Source: Paractinoplanes maris (lineage in GTDB: Bacteria > Actinomycetota > Actinomycetes > Mycobacteriales > Micromonosporaceae). Taken from it: a stretch of DNA of 64,000 nucleotides. How positions within the stretch are numbered: position 1 is the stretch's first letter; each line of letters opens with the position of its first letter. The stretch covers positions 620,001-684,000 of the forward strand of contig NZ_JALPVL010000001.1 of NCBI RefSeq assembly GCF_023544465.1, read 5' to 3'. Positions 45,383-54,700 of the stretch are shown here, one piece after another. The notes beneath the pieces are model-generated. The model had not been told where the DNA came from and did no database searches. It saw only the letters and a list, made by a program, of their open reading frames with translations. A program made the translations under genes and the position numbers.

Positions 45383-45533
45383 GTTTTATGACTGGGGTCG
45401 GCCTGCGGTGCGGTCCAGATTTCGTCTGCGTGCGGCCCGTGGAAGGCCGGCTACCGGTGTTGTAACCGGCCTTCCACGGGACGTGCGCAGACGGAATCTG
45501 GGCCTCGGCGCAGGCCGGGTCCAGTCATAAAAC
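45383..45533 (+). repeat. 151-bp near-perfect palindrome (68-bp arms, 15-nt loop)
   Basis: Left arm 45383-45450 pairs with 45466-45533 with no bulge: 57 Watson-Crick pairs, 7 G-T pairs and 4 mismatches. The ends are TTTTATGACTGG and CCAGTCATAAAA, and the innermost 15 bp (CCCGTGGAAGGCCGG) are perfect. All seven G-T pairs are G-U in a + strand transcript and would be A-C mismatches on the other strand. It fills the gap between birA and the repeat protein gene. It could be a structured RNA or a non-autonomous mobile element. Confidence 0.9.
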
Positions 45534-45538
45534 ACGAC

Positions 45539-46696
45539 CTAGCGCGGTGGCGGCTCGGCGGCGTGACGGCTGACATAGACCCGGGTGCTGCGGTCGGGCG
45601 GCTCGACCGACGGACGGGGGCGCGGGCGGGGACGGCGGCGGGTCGTGGGCGGCGGGTCGTCGGTCGCCGAGGCGAACAGCTGCGTGGTCGGCAGGGACTC
45701 GTTCTCGATGCGCCATTCCCGTCGCTCGCGCCGGACCTCGCGCTTCTCGTTGCGGGTGGCCCAGTTGCGCGGCTGCCGCACGCGGCGCTCGTCGGCCAGG
45801 GAGGTCACCACCTCGGTCGGTTCGGGCTCGACGGGCAGCAGGTCGAAGCCGGTGGCGGGCTCGTAGTCGGGGACCGAGGGCAGGCGCTCGACCGGGGACG
45901 GCCAGCCGTAACCCTTGGCCGAGGGCTCGGGGTCGGGATCCAGATCGACGGGGATGGGGGTCCAGTACTCGCCGGACGGGGGCTCCTCGCGGACCTGGCG
46001 ATATTCGGGGCGTACCCAGCCCGCGATGCGGTGGCCGTAGCGGTCGCCGGGGGCCGGCTCGCGCTCGAAGCCTGTCCGGGCTTCGTCCACGCCCGGTTCG
46101 GGCTCGAGGTCGGGGACGAGTTCGAGGCCGACCAGTTCGCCGGGCTCGGGCGCGTACTCACCGGGCTCGGGCTCGTAGCCGGCCGGCTCGGGCTCGTACG
46201 CCGCCGGCTCGGGCTCGTACTCGGCGGCGTCCGGCTCGTACGCGACAGGCTCGGGCTCGTACGCGGACGGCTCGTACGCGGAGACCTCGTACGCGGAGGC
46301 CTCGTAGGCAGCTGCCTCGTAGGCGGCGGGCTCCGGAAGGAAGTCGACGGGCTCGGGCAGGAAGTCGGCCGGATCCGCCGCGTACTCGTCGTGCTCCGGG
46401 TCGTCGGTGGGGTCGTCACCCTCGTACGGGAAAAGCTCCTCCTCCTCGGCCCGGCCGATCATCGCCGGCCCCGGGCGCGGACCGTCCTCGACCGGCGGCA
46501 CCACCGCCGGCTCCTTTCCCCGGCGGCGACTTCCACGCACGGGCCGCTTCGGCTGGACGGCGGCGGCCTCGATTGCGCGCTCCTGTCGCCCGGCCCGTCG
46601 ACCCTCCCGGCCGAAGATCACGGAGCGGAAGCAGATCAGGGTGGCGATCCCGCCGGCGATGAGGGCGATGCCGGCCGCGGTCATCCAGTTGGTCAC
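45539..46696 (-). CDS. Membrane-anchored acidic repeat protein
   Basis: A 385-residue protein with an N-terminal TM helix ([18 protein letters not shown]), a basic stretch, then a long acidic, Tyr/Pro/Glu-rich region with about a dozen YEPEP-type repeats ([20 protein letters not shown]) and an Arg-rich C-terminus. It is predicted to be disordered and cytoplasmic. The start is uncertain: GTG at 46696 or ATG at 46684, neither with a Shine-Dalgarno; longer frames run into accD. I do not recognise a family. Tyrosines in an acidic context resemble kinase or scaffold substrates, which is speculation. Confidence 0.68.
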   Translation of the reverse strand: MTNWMTAAGIALIAGGIATLICFRSVIFGREGRRAGRQERAIEAAAVQPKRPVRGSRRRGKEPAVVPPVEDGPRPGPAMIGRAEEEELFPYEGDDPTDDPEHDEYAADPADFLPEPVDFLPEPAAYEAAAYEASAYEVSAYEPSAYEPEPVAYEPDAAEYEPEPAAYEPEPAGYEPEPGEYAPEPGELVGLELVPDLEPEPGVDEARTGFEREPAPGDRYGHRIAGWVRPEYRQVREEPPSGEYWTPIPVDLDPDPEPSAKGYGWPSPVERLPSVPDYEPATGFDLLPVEPEPTEVVTSLADERRVRQPRNWATRNEKREVRRERREWRIENESLPTTQLFASATDDPPPTTRRRPRPRPRPSVEPPDRSTRVYVSRHAAEPPPR

Positions 46697-46847
46697 GCCG
46701 TGGGTAACGAATGGGGCATTGAGTGCGAAACGCACCCGTAGCGGCGCGGCGCCTGCTAGCTCGGATCCACGCGATCCACGGGAGCCGACCTCGCGCACTA
46801 CGATCATTACCGACGAGTATTTCCCGCGGAGAGCGTTAGGGATCACC

Positions 46848-48437
<1,590 letters not shown>

Positions 48438-48441
48438 CCGA

Positions 48442-49107
48442 TCAGGCCGGCAGCGGGTTCCTGAGCAGCAGGACACCGCCGTAGATCAGGGCGGCCATCG
48501 AGCCGAGCCAGAAGAACGCGACGAAGAACGCGGTGGACAGGCCGGTCGCCTTGGCCAGCGATCCGGTGTCCGCCTCGGGGCCCCTCTTCCAGTTGCCGTA
48601 CAGCTCGGGGATCTGCCGCGTGCCGCCCATCAGCAAAAACCAGATCCAGATGTACGTGAACACGAGCTGGACGTCCTCGCCGGCGCGCATGGCCACGGCC
48701 CAGACGAGCGCGCCGGTCACCGGGACCGCGATGAAGCCGAAGAAGTTGCGCACCATGACCAGCAGCAGCGCCATCAGGAGCAGGGTCATGAGCAGGATCG
48801 ACCGGGGGCTGATGCCCCGCACCAGCATCCAGGCGCCGGCCAAGCCGAAGATCGACGGGCCCAGGTAACCGGCCAGCCCGGCCGCCAGGGCCTGCAGGAC
48901 GTTCCACTTCTCCTGGCGATAGGCGGTGGCACCGGCCCCGCCCGGCTGCACGAGGATCTTGGTGACGAACAAGCCGGTGAGCGAGCCGAACATGGCGTGG
49001 CCGCCCTCGTGCGCGATGGTGATCGCGTGGGTGGTGAAACGCCACAGCGGCACGGCGGCCACGAAGGCGAGGACCGCCGTCGTCCAGGCCAGGCTGGGGC
49101 TTCCCAT
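48442..49107 (-). CDS. M50-like integral membrane metalloprotease 1
   Basis: A 221-residue polytopic protein. The zinc motif HEGGH (His33, Glu34, His37, in ITIAHEGGHAMF) lies at the end of the first helix, followed by five or six hydrophobic helices, as in the M50B-like actinobacterial family. ATG at 49107 is chosen because TAGCTT lies seven bases upstream. A second gene of the same kind follows upstream on the same strand. These may be site-2-type proteases, possibly acting on the repeat protein or the kinase nearby; the substrate is unproven. Confidence 0.86.
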   Translation of the reverse strand: MGSPSLAWTTAVLAFVAAVPLWRFTTHAITIAHEGGHAMFGSLTGLFVTKILVQPGGAGATAYRQEKWNVLQALAAGLAGYLGPSIFGLAGAWMLVRGISPRSILLMTLLLMALLLVMVRNFFGFIAVPVTGALVWAVAMRAGEDVQLVFTYIWIWFLLMGGTRQIPELYGNWKRGPEADTGSLAKATGLSTAFFVAFFWLGSMAALIYGGVLLLRNPLPA

Positions 49108-49157
49108 GCCCCGGAAGCTATCGCCGCCCGTGCACCCCACCCATCGGCCGTTGGTAC

Positions 49158-49187
49158 GACTGCGTCACCCAATAGTGACGCGTAGTC
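49158..49187. promoter_or_regulatory. Inverted repeat between the two M50 genes
   Basis: GCGTCAC (49162-49168), CCAATA, GTGACGC (49175-49181), with outer GACT/AGTC arms. It lies 51 bases before the first M50 ATG and may be an operator or a hairpin. Confidence 0.4.
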
Positions 49188-49206
49188 GCACTCCGGCCGC
49201 CGATCG

Positions 49207-49941
49207 TCAGGAGGTGCCGACCGGCAGCCACTGCCCGGCGAGCAGGAACGCGCCCACGACCAGCGCGACCAGGTTGACGATCAGGAAGAAGCCGACCCAG
49301 AAGATGGCGGGCACGTGCGAGGCGCGAGCCAGCTGGTCGGCGTCGGAATCGGGCATCCGGCCCCGGCCGCGCAGACTCTGCAGCTCGAAGACCGGGCGGA
49401 CCCCGCCGAACAGCAGGAACCACACCCCGGCGTACGCGAAAACGGCCTGGACCTGCGGCGACGCGTACCAGGAAACGGCGAACACGATCGCCCCGGTAAC
49501 CACCAGCGAGAGCACGCCGAACAGGTTCCGGATGTTGATCAGCATGAGCAGCAGGAGCACTACGGCCAGCCAGAGCAGCAGCGTGATCCGGTTGCCGCCG
49601 AGCAGCCAGGCGCCGAGCAGGCCGACCAGCGACGGCGCGATGTACCCACCGAGCAGGGTGAGCATCATGCCCGGCCCGGTCGGGCGACCCGACGACAACG
49701 TCAGGCCGGAGGTGTCGAACTCCAGCCGGATGCCGCGCAGCCGACGGCCGGTGAGCAGGGCGAACAGCGCGTGCCCGCCCTCATGGGCGATCGTCACGGC
49801 GTTGCGGGCGACCCGCCAGACCGGACGGAACGCCACCGCGAGCAAGCCGGCCAGGGCGGTGAGCAGCACCAGGAGACCGGGCGGGTCCGGTTGCGCACCG
49901 AGCAGCTTGTCCCAGAAGTCAGTAACACCGTCGATCGACAC
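49207..49941 (-). CDS. M50-like integral membrane metalloprotease 2
   Basis: A 244-residue paralogue of the previous protein, with VTIAHEGGHALFALLTGRRL (His53, Glu54, His57) and the same helix arrangement. The extra N-terminal helix (GLLVLLTALAGLLAVAF) and the segment IRLEFDTSGLTLSSG resemble the beta insertion before the second helix of M50B enzymes. GTG start; TACAGT lies eight bases upstream. The two proteases probably arose by duplication and may act on different substrates or as a pair. Confidence 0.87.
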   Translation of the reverse strand: MSIDGVTDFWDKLLGAQPDPPGLLVLLTALAGLLAVAFRPVWRVARNAVTIAHEGGHALFALLTGRRLRGIRLEFDTSGLTLSSGRPTGPGMMLTLLGGYIAPSLVGLLGAWLLGGNRITLLLWLAVVLLLLMLINIRNLFGVLSLVVTGAIVFAVSWYASPQVQAVFAYAGVWFLLFGGVRPVFELQSLRGRGRMPDSDADQLARASHVPAIFWVGFFLIVNLVALVVGAFLLAGQWLPVGTS

Positions 49942-49988
49942 AGCGCGGAACTGTATCCGATCTCGCTAAGTGGATCCTGTTACGCGCC

Positions 49989-50210
49989 TCAGGCGCGACG
50001 GCGCAGCACCATGTCGGAGCGGGCCGGGGCAGCACGCTTCGTGAGCAGCAGCCGGGCGGCGAGGACGGCGCCGGCGAGCACCGTCAGCGAGGCGACGATC
50101 GAGAACATGACCATCGGACCGGCCGCTGCGGCCAGAAGCACCAGGTCAGCGACGGCCACGAGCATCCAAAGCGCCAGCGCGGGCCTGCGTCCGTGCGGTC
50201 GGCCAGTCAT
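49989..50210 (-). CDS. Small two-TM membrane protein
   Basis: A 73-residue protein beginning MTGRPHGRRPALALW, with two hydrophobic helices (about 13-32 and 34-56) and a basic C-terminus. GGAGG lies seven bases before the ATG at 50210, which decides against a longer frame. It sits between the kinase and the M50 genes on the same strand. The family is unknown. Confidence 0.72.
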   Translation of the reverse strand: MTGRPHGRRPALALWMLVAVADLVLLAAAAGPMVMFSIVASLTVLAGAVLAARLLLTKRAAPARSDMVLRRRA

Positions 50211-50274
50211 GTCGTACCTCCGTATCGTGATGCGAGATGACTTACCCATTCACTCGCGTCATCACTCATCGGAG

Positions 50275-53200
50275 TTACTTCTTGGGCTGGAATCCCTGGT
50301 AGATGAGCTTCAAATCGGCCTGCGAGGCGTTCCAGTCATCGGGTGAGACATACCAGGAGATCGAGTACGCCTGGTCGTCGCTCACGATGATGTTGCGCTT
50401 GACGGCGTGCTGCTCGTTGCCGGTGCTGGTGGTGTAGAAGAACTCCCAGTCGGCGGCCTGCTTGAAGTAGTTGCTGACGGACTGCAGCCGGACCTTGTTG
50501 TAATTCCGGTAGTCGCGTCCGGCCCGGTCCCGCTCCTGCTGCTGCCAGTCGGCGAGCGCGTCGGGCTTCGGGTCGTCGCTCTGGTCGATGAGCAGCAGGC
50601 GGTTGTTCCAGCGAATGCGGGTCTCACTGCCGTCCTGCGAGATGTCGGCGCTCTTGGGCAGCGGCACCTTGTAACCCGAGCCGTCCGAATAGACCCGCCA
50701 GGTGGTCGGCAGGGTCAGACCGGCCGGGCTCGACGGAGGGGCCGACGACGGCTTGGGCGACGGAGTGGAGCTGGTGGCCGGGGCCTTGCCGGGCTGCTGC
50801 GAGGGGCCACCGGCCGAGGCGGGCGGGGCGACGGGCTGCCGGGCCTGGTTGCCGTTGTCCTGGTCACCGTCATTGTTCAGTACGCCGATGAGGACAACCA
50901 CGAGGACGACGATGAGCAGCAGGATGCCGCCGGCGACGGCAGCCTGGCCGTACGTGAGCCGAGTGCCGAAAACGGTGACGCCGGGTGACTGGCGCACGGG
51001 CATGGGCGTCCACGCCGGTCGCGACGACCGGTTGAAGGCCGGCATCGGCTCGGGGTCATGCTCGGCGGGCACGAGGACGGTGGCGTCGGTCGCGCCCCGC
51101 CTCATGGCGGTCGTCTTGGCGGGCGCGTCGTCGGTTACGGACTTGCCGGGTTTGGCCTTGTCGTCGACCCTCTTGGGCTGGGCCGGCAGTTTCTTGGCGG
51201 GGCTGACGACCTGAGTCGCGTCCACTACGGCCGGCTTCCCAGTCTTACCGGCCCCGTCGTGCCGCGTGGTGTTGGTGCTCGCGTTGTCCGACACGGAGTT
51301 CTCGACTGCGGCGCTCGCAGCCGTGCTCCCACCGGCCCGGATGCCCCCAGCGTCGGCGCTCCCAGCCTCACCGCCCCCAGCTCCGGCGCTCCCAGCCTCG
51401 GCGGTCCCAGCCTTAGCGCTCCCAGCCTCGGCGGACCCAGCCTCACCGCTCCGAGCCTTAGCGGTCCCAGCCGCGGCGGACCCAGCGTTGGCGGACCCAG
51501 CCTTAGCGCTCCCAGCCTTAGCGGTCCCAGCCGCGGCGGACCCAGCGTTGGCGGACCCAGCGTTGGCGCTCCCAGCCTTAGCGGTCTCACTCTCGGCGGT
51601 CCCAGCCGCGGCGGACCCAGCGTTGGCGGACCCAGCCTCAGTGGACCCAGCCTCGCCGCTCCCAGCCTCGGCGATCCCAGCCTCGACGGCCCCGGCCTCG
51701 ACGGCCCCGGCCTCAGTCCCAGCGTTGGCAACCCCAGCGTTGGCGCTCCCAGCCCCGGCAGTCCCAGCGTTGGCGCTCCTAGCCTTGGCGCTCCCATCCC
51801 CTGCAGTCCCAGCGTTGGCAGTCCCAGCGTTGGCAGTCCCAGCGTTGGCAGCCCCAGCCTCGGCAGTCCCAGCGTTGGCAGCCCCAGCCTCGGCAGTCCC
51901 AGCGTTGGCAGCCCCAGCCTCGGCAGTCCCAGCGTTGGCAGCCCCAGCCTCGGCAGTCCCATCGTTGGCAGCCCCAGCCTCGGCAGTCCCAGCCTCGGCA
52001 GCCCCAGCGTTGGTGGTCCCAGCCTCGACGCTCCGGGCCTGAACACTTCCAGGCTGGGCGCTCTTGACTTCTGCGTTCTCGGCCTTAGCGCTTTCACTCT
52101 TGGCGCTCTCCGCCTTGGCGGGCGCTGATTCTGCGCGCTCAGCCTTGGCGGGCGTTGCGTTCGCGGGCTTGGCCGGCTCCGGCTTCGTCGCCGGCTCGGG
52201 GATCCTGGTGGTCCGGTCGGCCGGCGGCTCGGAGATCTTGGTGGTCTTGTCGACCGGCGCCGGGCTCTTGGCGGGGCGGGCGACGGGCGTCGCGATCCTT
52301 GTGGTCTTGTCGACCGGCTCCGAGATCTTGGTCGTCTGGTCGACCGGCGGCGCCTTCGGTTCCTTGGCCGGCGAGATCTTGGTGGTCGGGTCGGGCTGCT
52401 CGCCGGGCTTGACGCGCGGGAGCAGGGCGGTGGCGTCGGCCAGGGACTTCTCGTGCTCGGGGGCAGCCGTGCCCCGGCGGTTGGCCGCGACGTCGGCGGC
52501 CGTGAAGCCGGCTTGGCCGCCCCGACTCGTACGGGAAAGCCCGCCGCTCGCGTGGGGGCCGGACCGCGGCGAATCAGGAGTGGAGGTCTGGCCGGGCGGG
52601 GTGGGGGCGCCGGAACGCGTACCGAAAACCGTCGTCCGGTCGTCCTGAACCGGGGGGCCGTCGACCCGGGTGGCATCGATCTTGGGACCGTCGACGCGGG
52701 TGGCATCCAGGCGCGGAGTGTCGACCTTGGGAGTGTCGACGCGGGTCGGGGTGTCGGCGGCGGGACGGCCGACCTGAGCCTTGCCCGGCGTGAACCGCGG
52801 CCGGCCCTCACCAGCCGACGGACGACCGGGGGTGACCGGCGGCTGCGACGGGCCCGCCGGACGGCCGGGAGCCGGAGTCACCGTGCGACCGGACGGACGC
52901 GCGACCGGCGGGCGCGGGCCGGGCACAACCGGAGCCGAAGAGGTGCCGCTGGTGAGCGCCGAACGATCACGGCCCACCCCCGGACGACGCATCGTCGGGC
53001 TCATCGGGAAGCTCAGCTTGGACCGCCGGCCGGCCGCGCGCAGCAGCAGCCGCTCGGCCTCCTCGGCGTTGATGCGGTGCGTCGGATCCTTGCGGAGCAG
53101 GCCGTTGAGCACCGGCTTCATCGGGCCGGCGTTGCGCGCGGGCGGCGGGTTCTCGGTGGCCAGCGCGGCCAGTGTGGCGATGGCCGACGGGCGGGCGAAC

Positions 53201-53844
53201 GGCGAGGCACCCTCGACCGCGGCGTAGAGCGTGGCGCCCAGCGACCAGAGGTCGGCGGCCGGGCCGGCTGAGCCGTCCCGCGCCCGCTCGGGAGCGATAT
53301 AGGCCGGCGAGCCGAGCACCAGACCCGTACGCGTGACGTTGGGGTCGCCCGGCACGGTGGCCAGCCCGAAGTCGGTGAGCACGACCCGGCCGTCCGCGCC
53401 GATGAGCACATTGCCCGGCTTGACGTCGCGGTGGACGACGCCGGCCCGGTGGGCAGCGCGCAGCGCGTTGAGCACGCCCAGGCCGATCTCGGCGGTGCGC
53501 ACCGGACTGTACGGCCCGTCGGCGGCCAGCGTGTCCTGCAGCGAGCGGGACGGCACGTACTCCATGCCGATCCACGGGTCGGCGTCGGTGCGCAGCACGT
53601 CGAAGACGCGGACCACGTTGATGTTGTTGAGCCGGGCGATCGCGCGCGCCTCGCGCAGCGACCGCTCCCGCATCTCCTGCCGCTCGCCCGCGGTCAGGCC
53701 CGGCGGCGGCACCAGCTCCTTGATGGCGACCTCACGGTGCAGGACGACATCGGTCGCCCGCCAGACACGACCCATCCCGCCCTGACCGAGCGGCGCGACA
53801 AGCCGGTAACGGTCAGCGACTACGAGCGGGGGAGAGGAAGACAT
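50275..53844 (-). CDS. Receptor-type Ser/Thr protein kinase with giant Ala-Gly repeat region
   Basis: A 1189-residue protein. The Hanks-type kinase domain (about 13-275) has GQGGMGRVW, Lys42 (AIKEL), the catalytic loop VVHRDVKPGNVLI, DFGLA and SPAYIAPERA. It is followed by a Pro/Arg/Thr-rich juxtamembrane region with DxTRVD and DKTTKI repeats, about 245 residues of five-residue AG[ST]A[NE] repeats (about 590-840), a TM helix (about 961-985, ILLLIVVLVVVLIGVLNN) and an extracellular domain from TTWRVYSDGSGYKVPLP to the end. TATTTT lies seven bases before the ATG. It probably senses an external signal. Confidence 0.93.
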   Translation of the reverse strand: MSSSPPLVVADRYRLVAPLGQGGMGRVWRATDVVLHREVAIKELVPPPGLTAGERQEMRERSLREARAIARLNNINVVRVFDVLRTDADPWIGMEYVPSRSLQDTLAADGPYSPVRTAEIGLGVLNALRAAHRAGVVHRDVKPGNVLIGADGRVVLTDFGLATVPGDPNVTRTGLVLGSPAYIAPERARDGSAGPAADLWSLGATLYAAVEGASPFARPSAIATLAALATENPPPARNAGPMKPVLNGLLRKDPTHRINAEEAERLLLRAAGRRSKLSFPMSPTMRRPGVGRDRSALTSGTSSAPVVPGPRPPVARPSGRTVTPAPGRPAGPSQPPVTPGRPSAGEGRPRFTPGKAQVGRPAADTPTRVDTPKVDTPRLDATRVDGPKIDATRVDGPPVQDDRTTVFGTRSGAPTPPGQTSTPDSPRSGPHASGGLSRTSRGGQAGFTAADVAANRRGTAAPEHEKSLADATALLPRVKPGEQPDPTTKISPAKEPKAPPVDQTTKISEPVDKTTRIATPVARPAKSPAPVDKTTKISEPPADRTTRIPEPATKPEPAKPANATPAKAERAESAPAKAESAKSESAKAENAEVKSAQPGSVQARSVEAGTTNAGAAEAGTAEAGAANDGTAEAGAANAGTAEAGAANAGTAEAGAANAGTAEAGAANAGTANAGTANAGTAGDGSAKARSANAGTAGAGSANAGVANAGTEAGAVEAGAVEAGIAEAGSGEAGSTEAGSANAGSAAAGTAESETAKAGSANAGSANAGSAAAGTAKAGSAKAGSANAGSAAAGTAKARSGEAGSAEAGSAKAGTAEAGSAGAGGGEAGSADAGGIRAGGSTAASAAVENSVSDNASTNTTRHDGAGKTGKPAVVDATQVVSPAKKLPAQPKRVDDKAKPGKSVTDDAPAKTTAMRRGATDATVLVPAEHDPEPMPAFNRSSRPAWTPMPVRQSPGVTVFGTRLTYGQAAVAGGILLLIVVLVVVLIGVLNNDGDQDNGNQARQPVAPPASAGGPSQQPGKAPATSSTPSPKPSSAPPSSPAGLTLPTTWRVYSDGSGYKVPLPKSADISQDGSETRIRWNNRLLLIDQSDDPKPDALADWQQQERDRAGRDYRNYNKVRLQSVSNYFKQAADWEFFYTTSTGNEQHAVKRNIIVSDDQAYSISWYVSPDDWNASQADLKLIYQGFQPKK
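51300..52130 (-). repeat. 15/30-bp coding repeats in the kinase gene
   Basis: The region encodes roughly fifty five-residue units (AGTAN, AGTAE, AGAAN and variants). From about 51838 to 51960 a 30-bp unit recurs almost exactly four times (core CAGCGTTGGCAGCCCCAGCC), implying recent expansion. The regular period leaves all six frames open, which explains long spurious frames on both strands. Confidence 0.88.
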
Positions 53845-53945
53845 CACGGAGAAAATACCCGGTCATGTCGAGCGACAGCGAATCGATCAGCCGAGTGTGG
53901 GATGCGTGTCACCGGATCTTCGGTGCGACGTCGTACGCTCGGTCG

Positions 53946-54143
53946 ATGAATACGGAACTGCTGGTCAGCGTCGTGCGTGGCGAGCCGACCGACCGGGAGC
54001 TGGCCGCGCTGGTCACAGTGCTGCTGGCGGCATCCAGCAAAGCTGATGCTCCGGCCCATCCGGCACCCGTCTCCACCTGGGCCAGATCCGCACGCCCATC
54101 GATGTCCCCGGGCTCATGGAAGGCCTCTGGCCTGCCCCGATAG
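53946..54143 (+). CDS. accE: Acyl-CoA carboxylase epsilon subunit
   Basis: A 65-residue protein that matches the actinobacterial epsilon subunit: it begins MNTELLVSVVRGEPTDRELA, with the core ALVTVLLAA, and ends with a Trp-Ser-Arg motif and PGSWKASGLPR. The subunit stabilises the AccA-AccD complex and is normally encoded directly after accD. Here it is 5.5 kb downstream of accD. TACGCT ends six bases before the ATG, so it is transcribed on its own from a leaderless promoter and is divergent from the kinase. Confidence 0.85.
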   Translation: MNTELLVSVVRGEPTDRELAALVTVLLAASSKADAPAHPAPVSTWARSARPSMSPGSWKASGLPR

Positions 54144-54197
54144 ATCATCATCCGTCACTGTCCACAGGGGCCCCCGATGCTGGCAGTGACCGACTAC

Positions 54198-54230
54198 TCT
54201 CACAATCGCTCGACCGCTCAGCTTGTGAGA
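54198..54230. promoter_or_regulatory. Inverted repeat upstream of the type VII-like cassette
   Basis: TCTCACAA (54198-54205) and TTGTGAGA (54223-54230) are perfect 8-bp arms, 24 bases before the first cassette ATG. A −10-like TACTCT (54195-54200) overlaps the left arm. It could be an operator or a leader hairpin. Confidence 0.5.
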
Positions 54231-54253
54231 TTCGTCAGTCCGGGGAGGCTTGG

Positions 54254-54700
54254 ATGATTCCGGAGGAGGATCGCGGTCCCGCCTGGCTGCGTGACTACGG
54301 CACCACCGATTTCGGCGCCATCGAGGCCGACATCCAGGCCATGGAACAGTTCGCCGCCCAGCTGGCCGCGAACGTCAAAGACAGCTACGCCCCTCACATG
54401 TCGTCGGTCAGCGATTCGATGCTCACTCGCCTGCCTGACCCGCCGGCTGCGTTCGCCGAGCTCTACTCGTTCCTGACGGCGCACAACGAGGCGCAGAACG
54501 TCACCCACCAGAACGTCTACAACTACGCGAACGGCACAGCGGGCTTCGCCAGCGCGGCCGCCGACATCAGCAAGCAGTACAGCGGCTCCGACGCGTTCGC
54601 CCGCGCGAGGGTCAGCGATGTCGACAAGGCGTTCGACAAAGTGGGTATCCCTGAGGCCAGCACGACGGTCACTCCCACCACTGGCGAGGGAGACGTCTGA
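54254..54700 (+). CDS. Type VII secretion-like helical protein with YxxxD motif
   Basis: A 148-residue, mostly helical protein with no signal peptide. The N-terminal part (TDFGAIEADIQAMEQFAAQL) and the helical hairpin that follows resemble EspC/WXG100-type substrates. Y109-SGS-D113 near the C-terminus fits the YxxxD/E type VII export signal. GGGGAGG lies five bases before the ATG at 54254. The stop overlaps the next ATG (TGATG). The family is not firmly recognised; the role is inferred from the motif and the neighbouring mycosin. Confidence 0.72.
   Translation: MIPEEDRGPAWLRDYGTTDFGAIEADIQAMEQFAAQLAANVKDSYAPHMSSVSDSMLTRLPDPPAAFAELYSFLTAHNEAQNVTHQNVYNYANGTAGFASAAADISKQYSGSDAFARARVSDVDKAFDKVGIPEASTTVTPTTGEGDV

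Noticed and set aside
45383..45533. The large palindrome as an ordinary terminator
   Set aside because: Arms of 68 bp are several times longer than terminator stems and no U-tract follows immediately after the stem on either strand.
51058..52811. Long open frames on both strands through the kinase repeat (for example Gly-Pro-Ser-Leu repeats)
   Set aside because: The 15-bp period keeps all frames open. None has a start signal or similarity, and the minus-strand kinase frame with domains on both sides explains the DNA.
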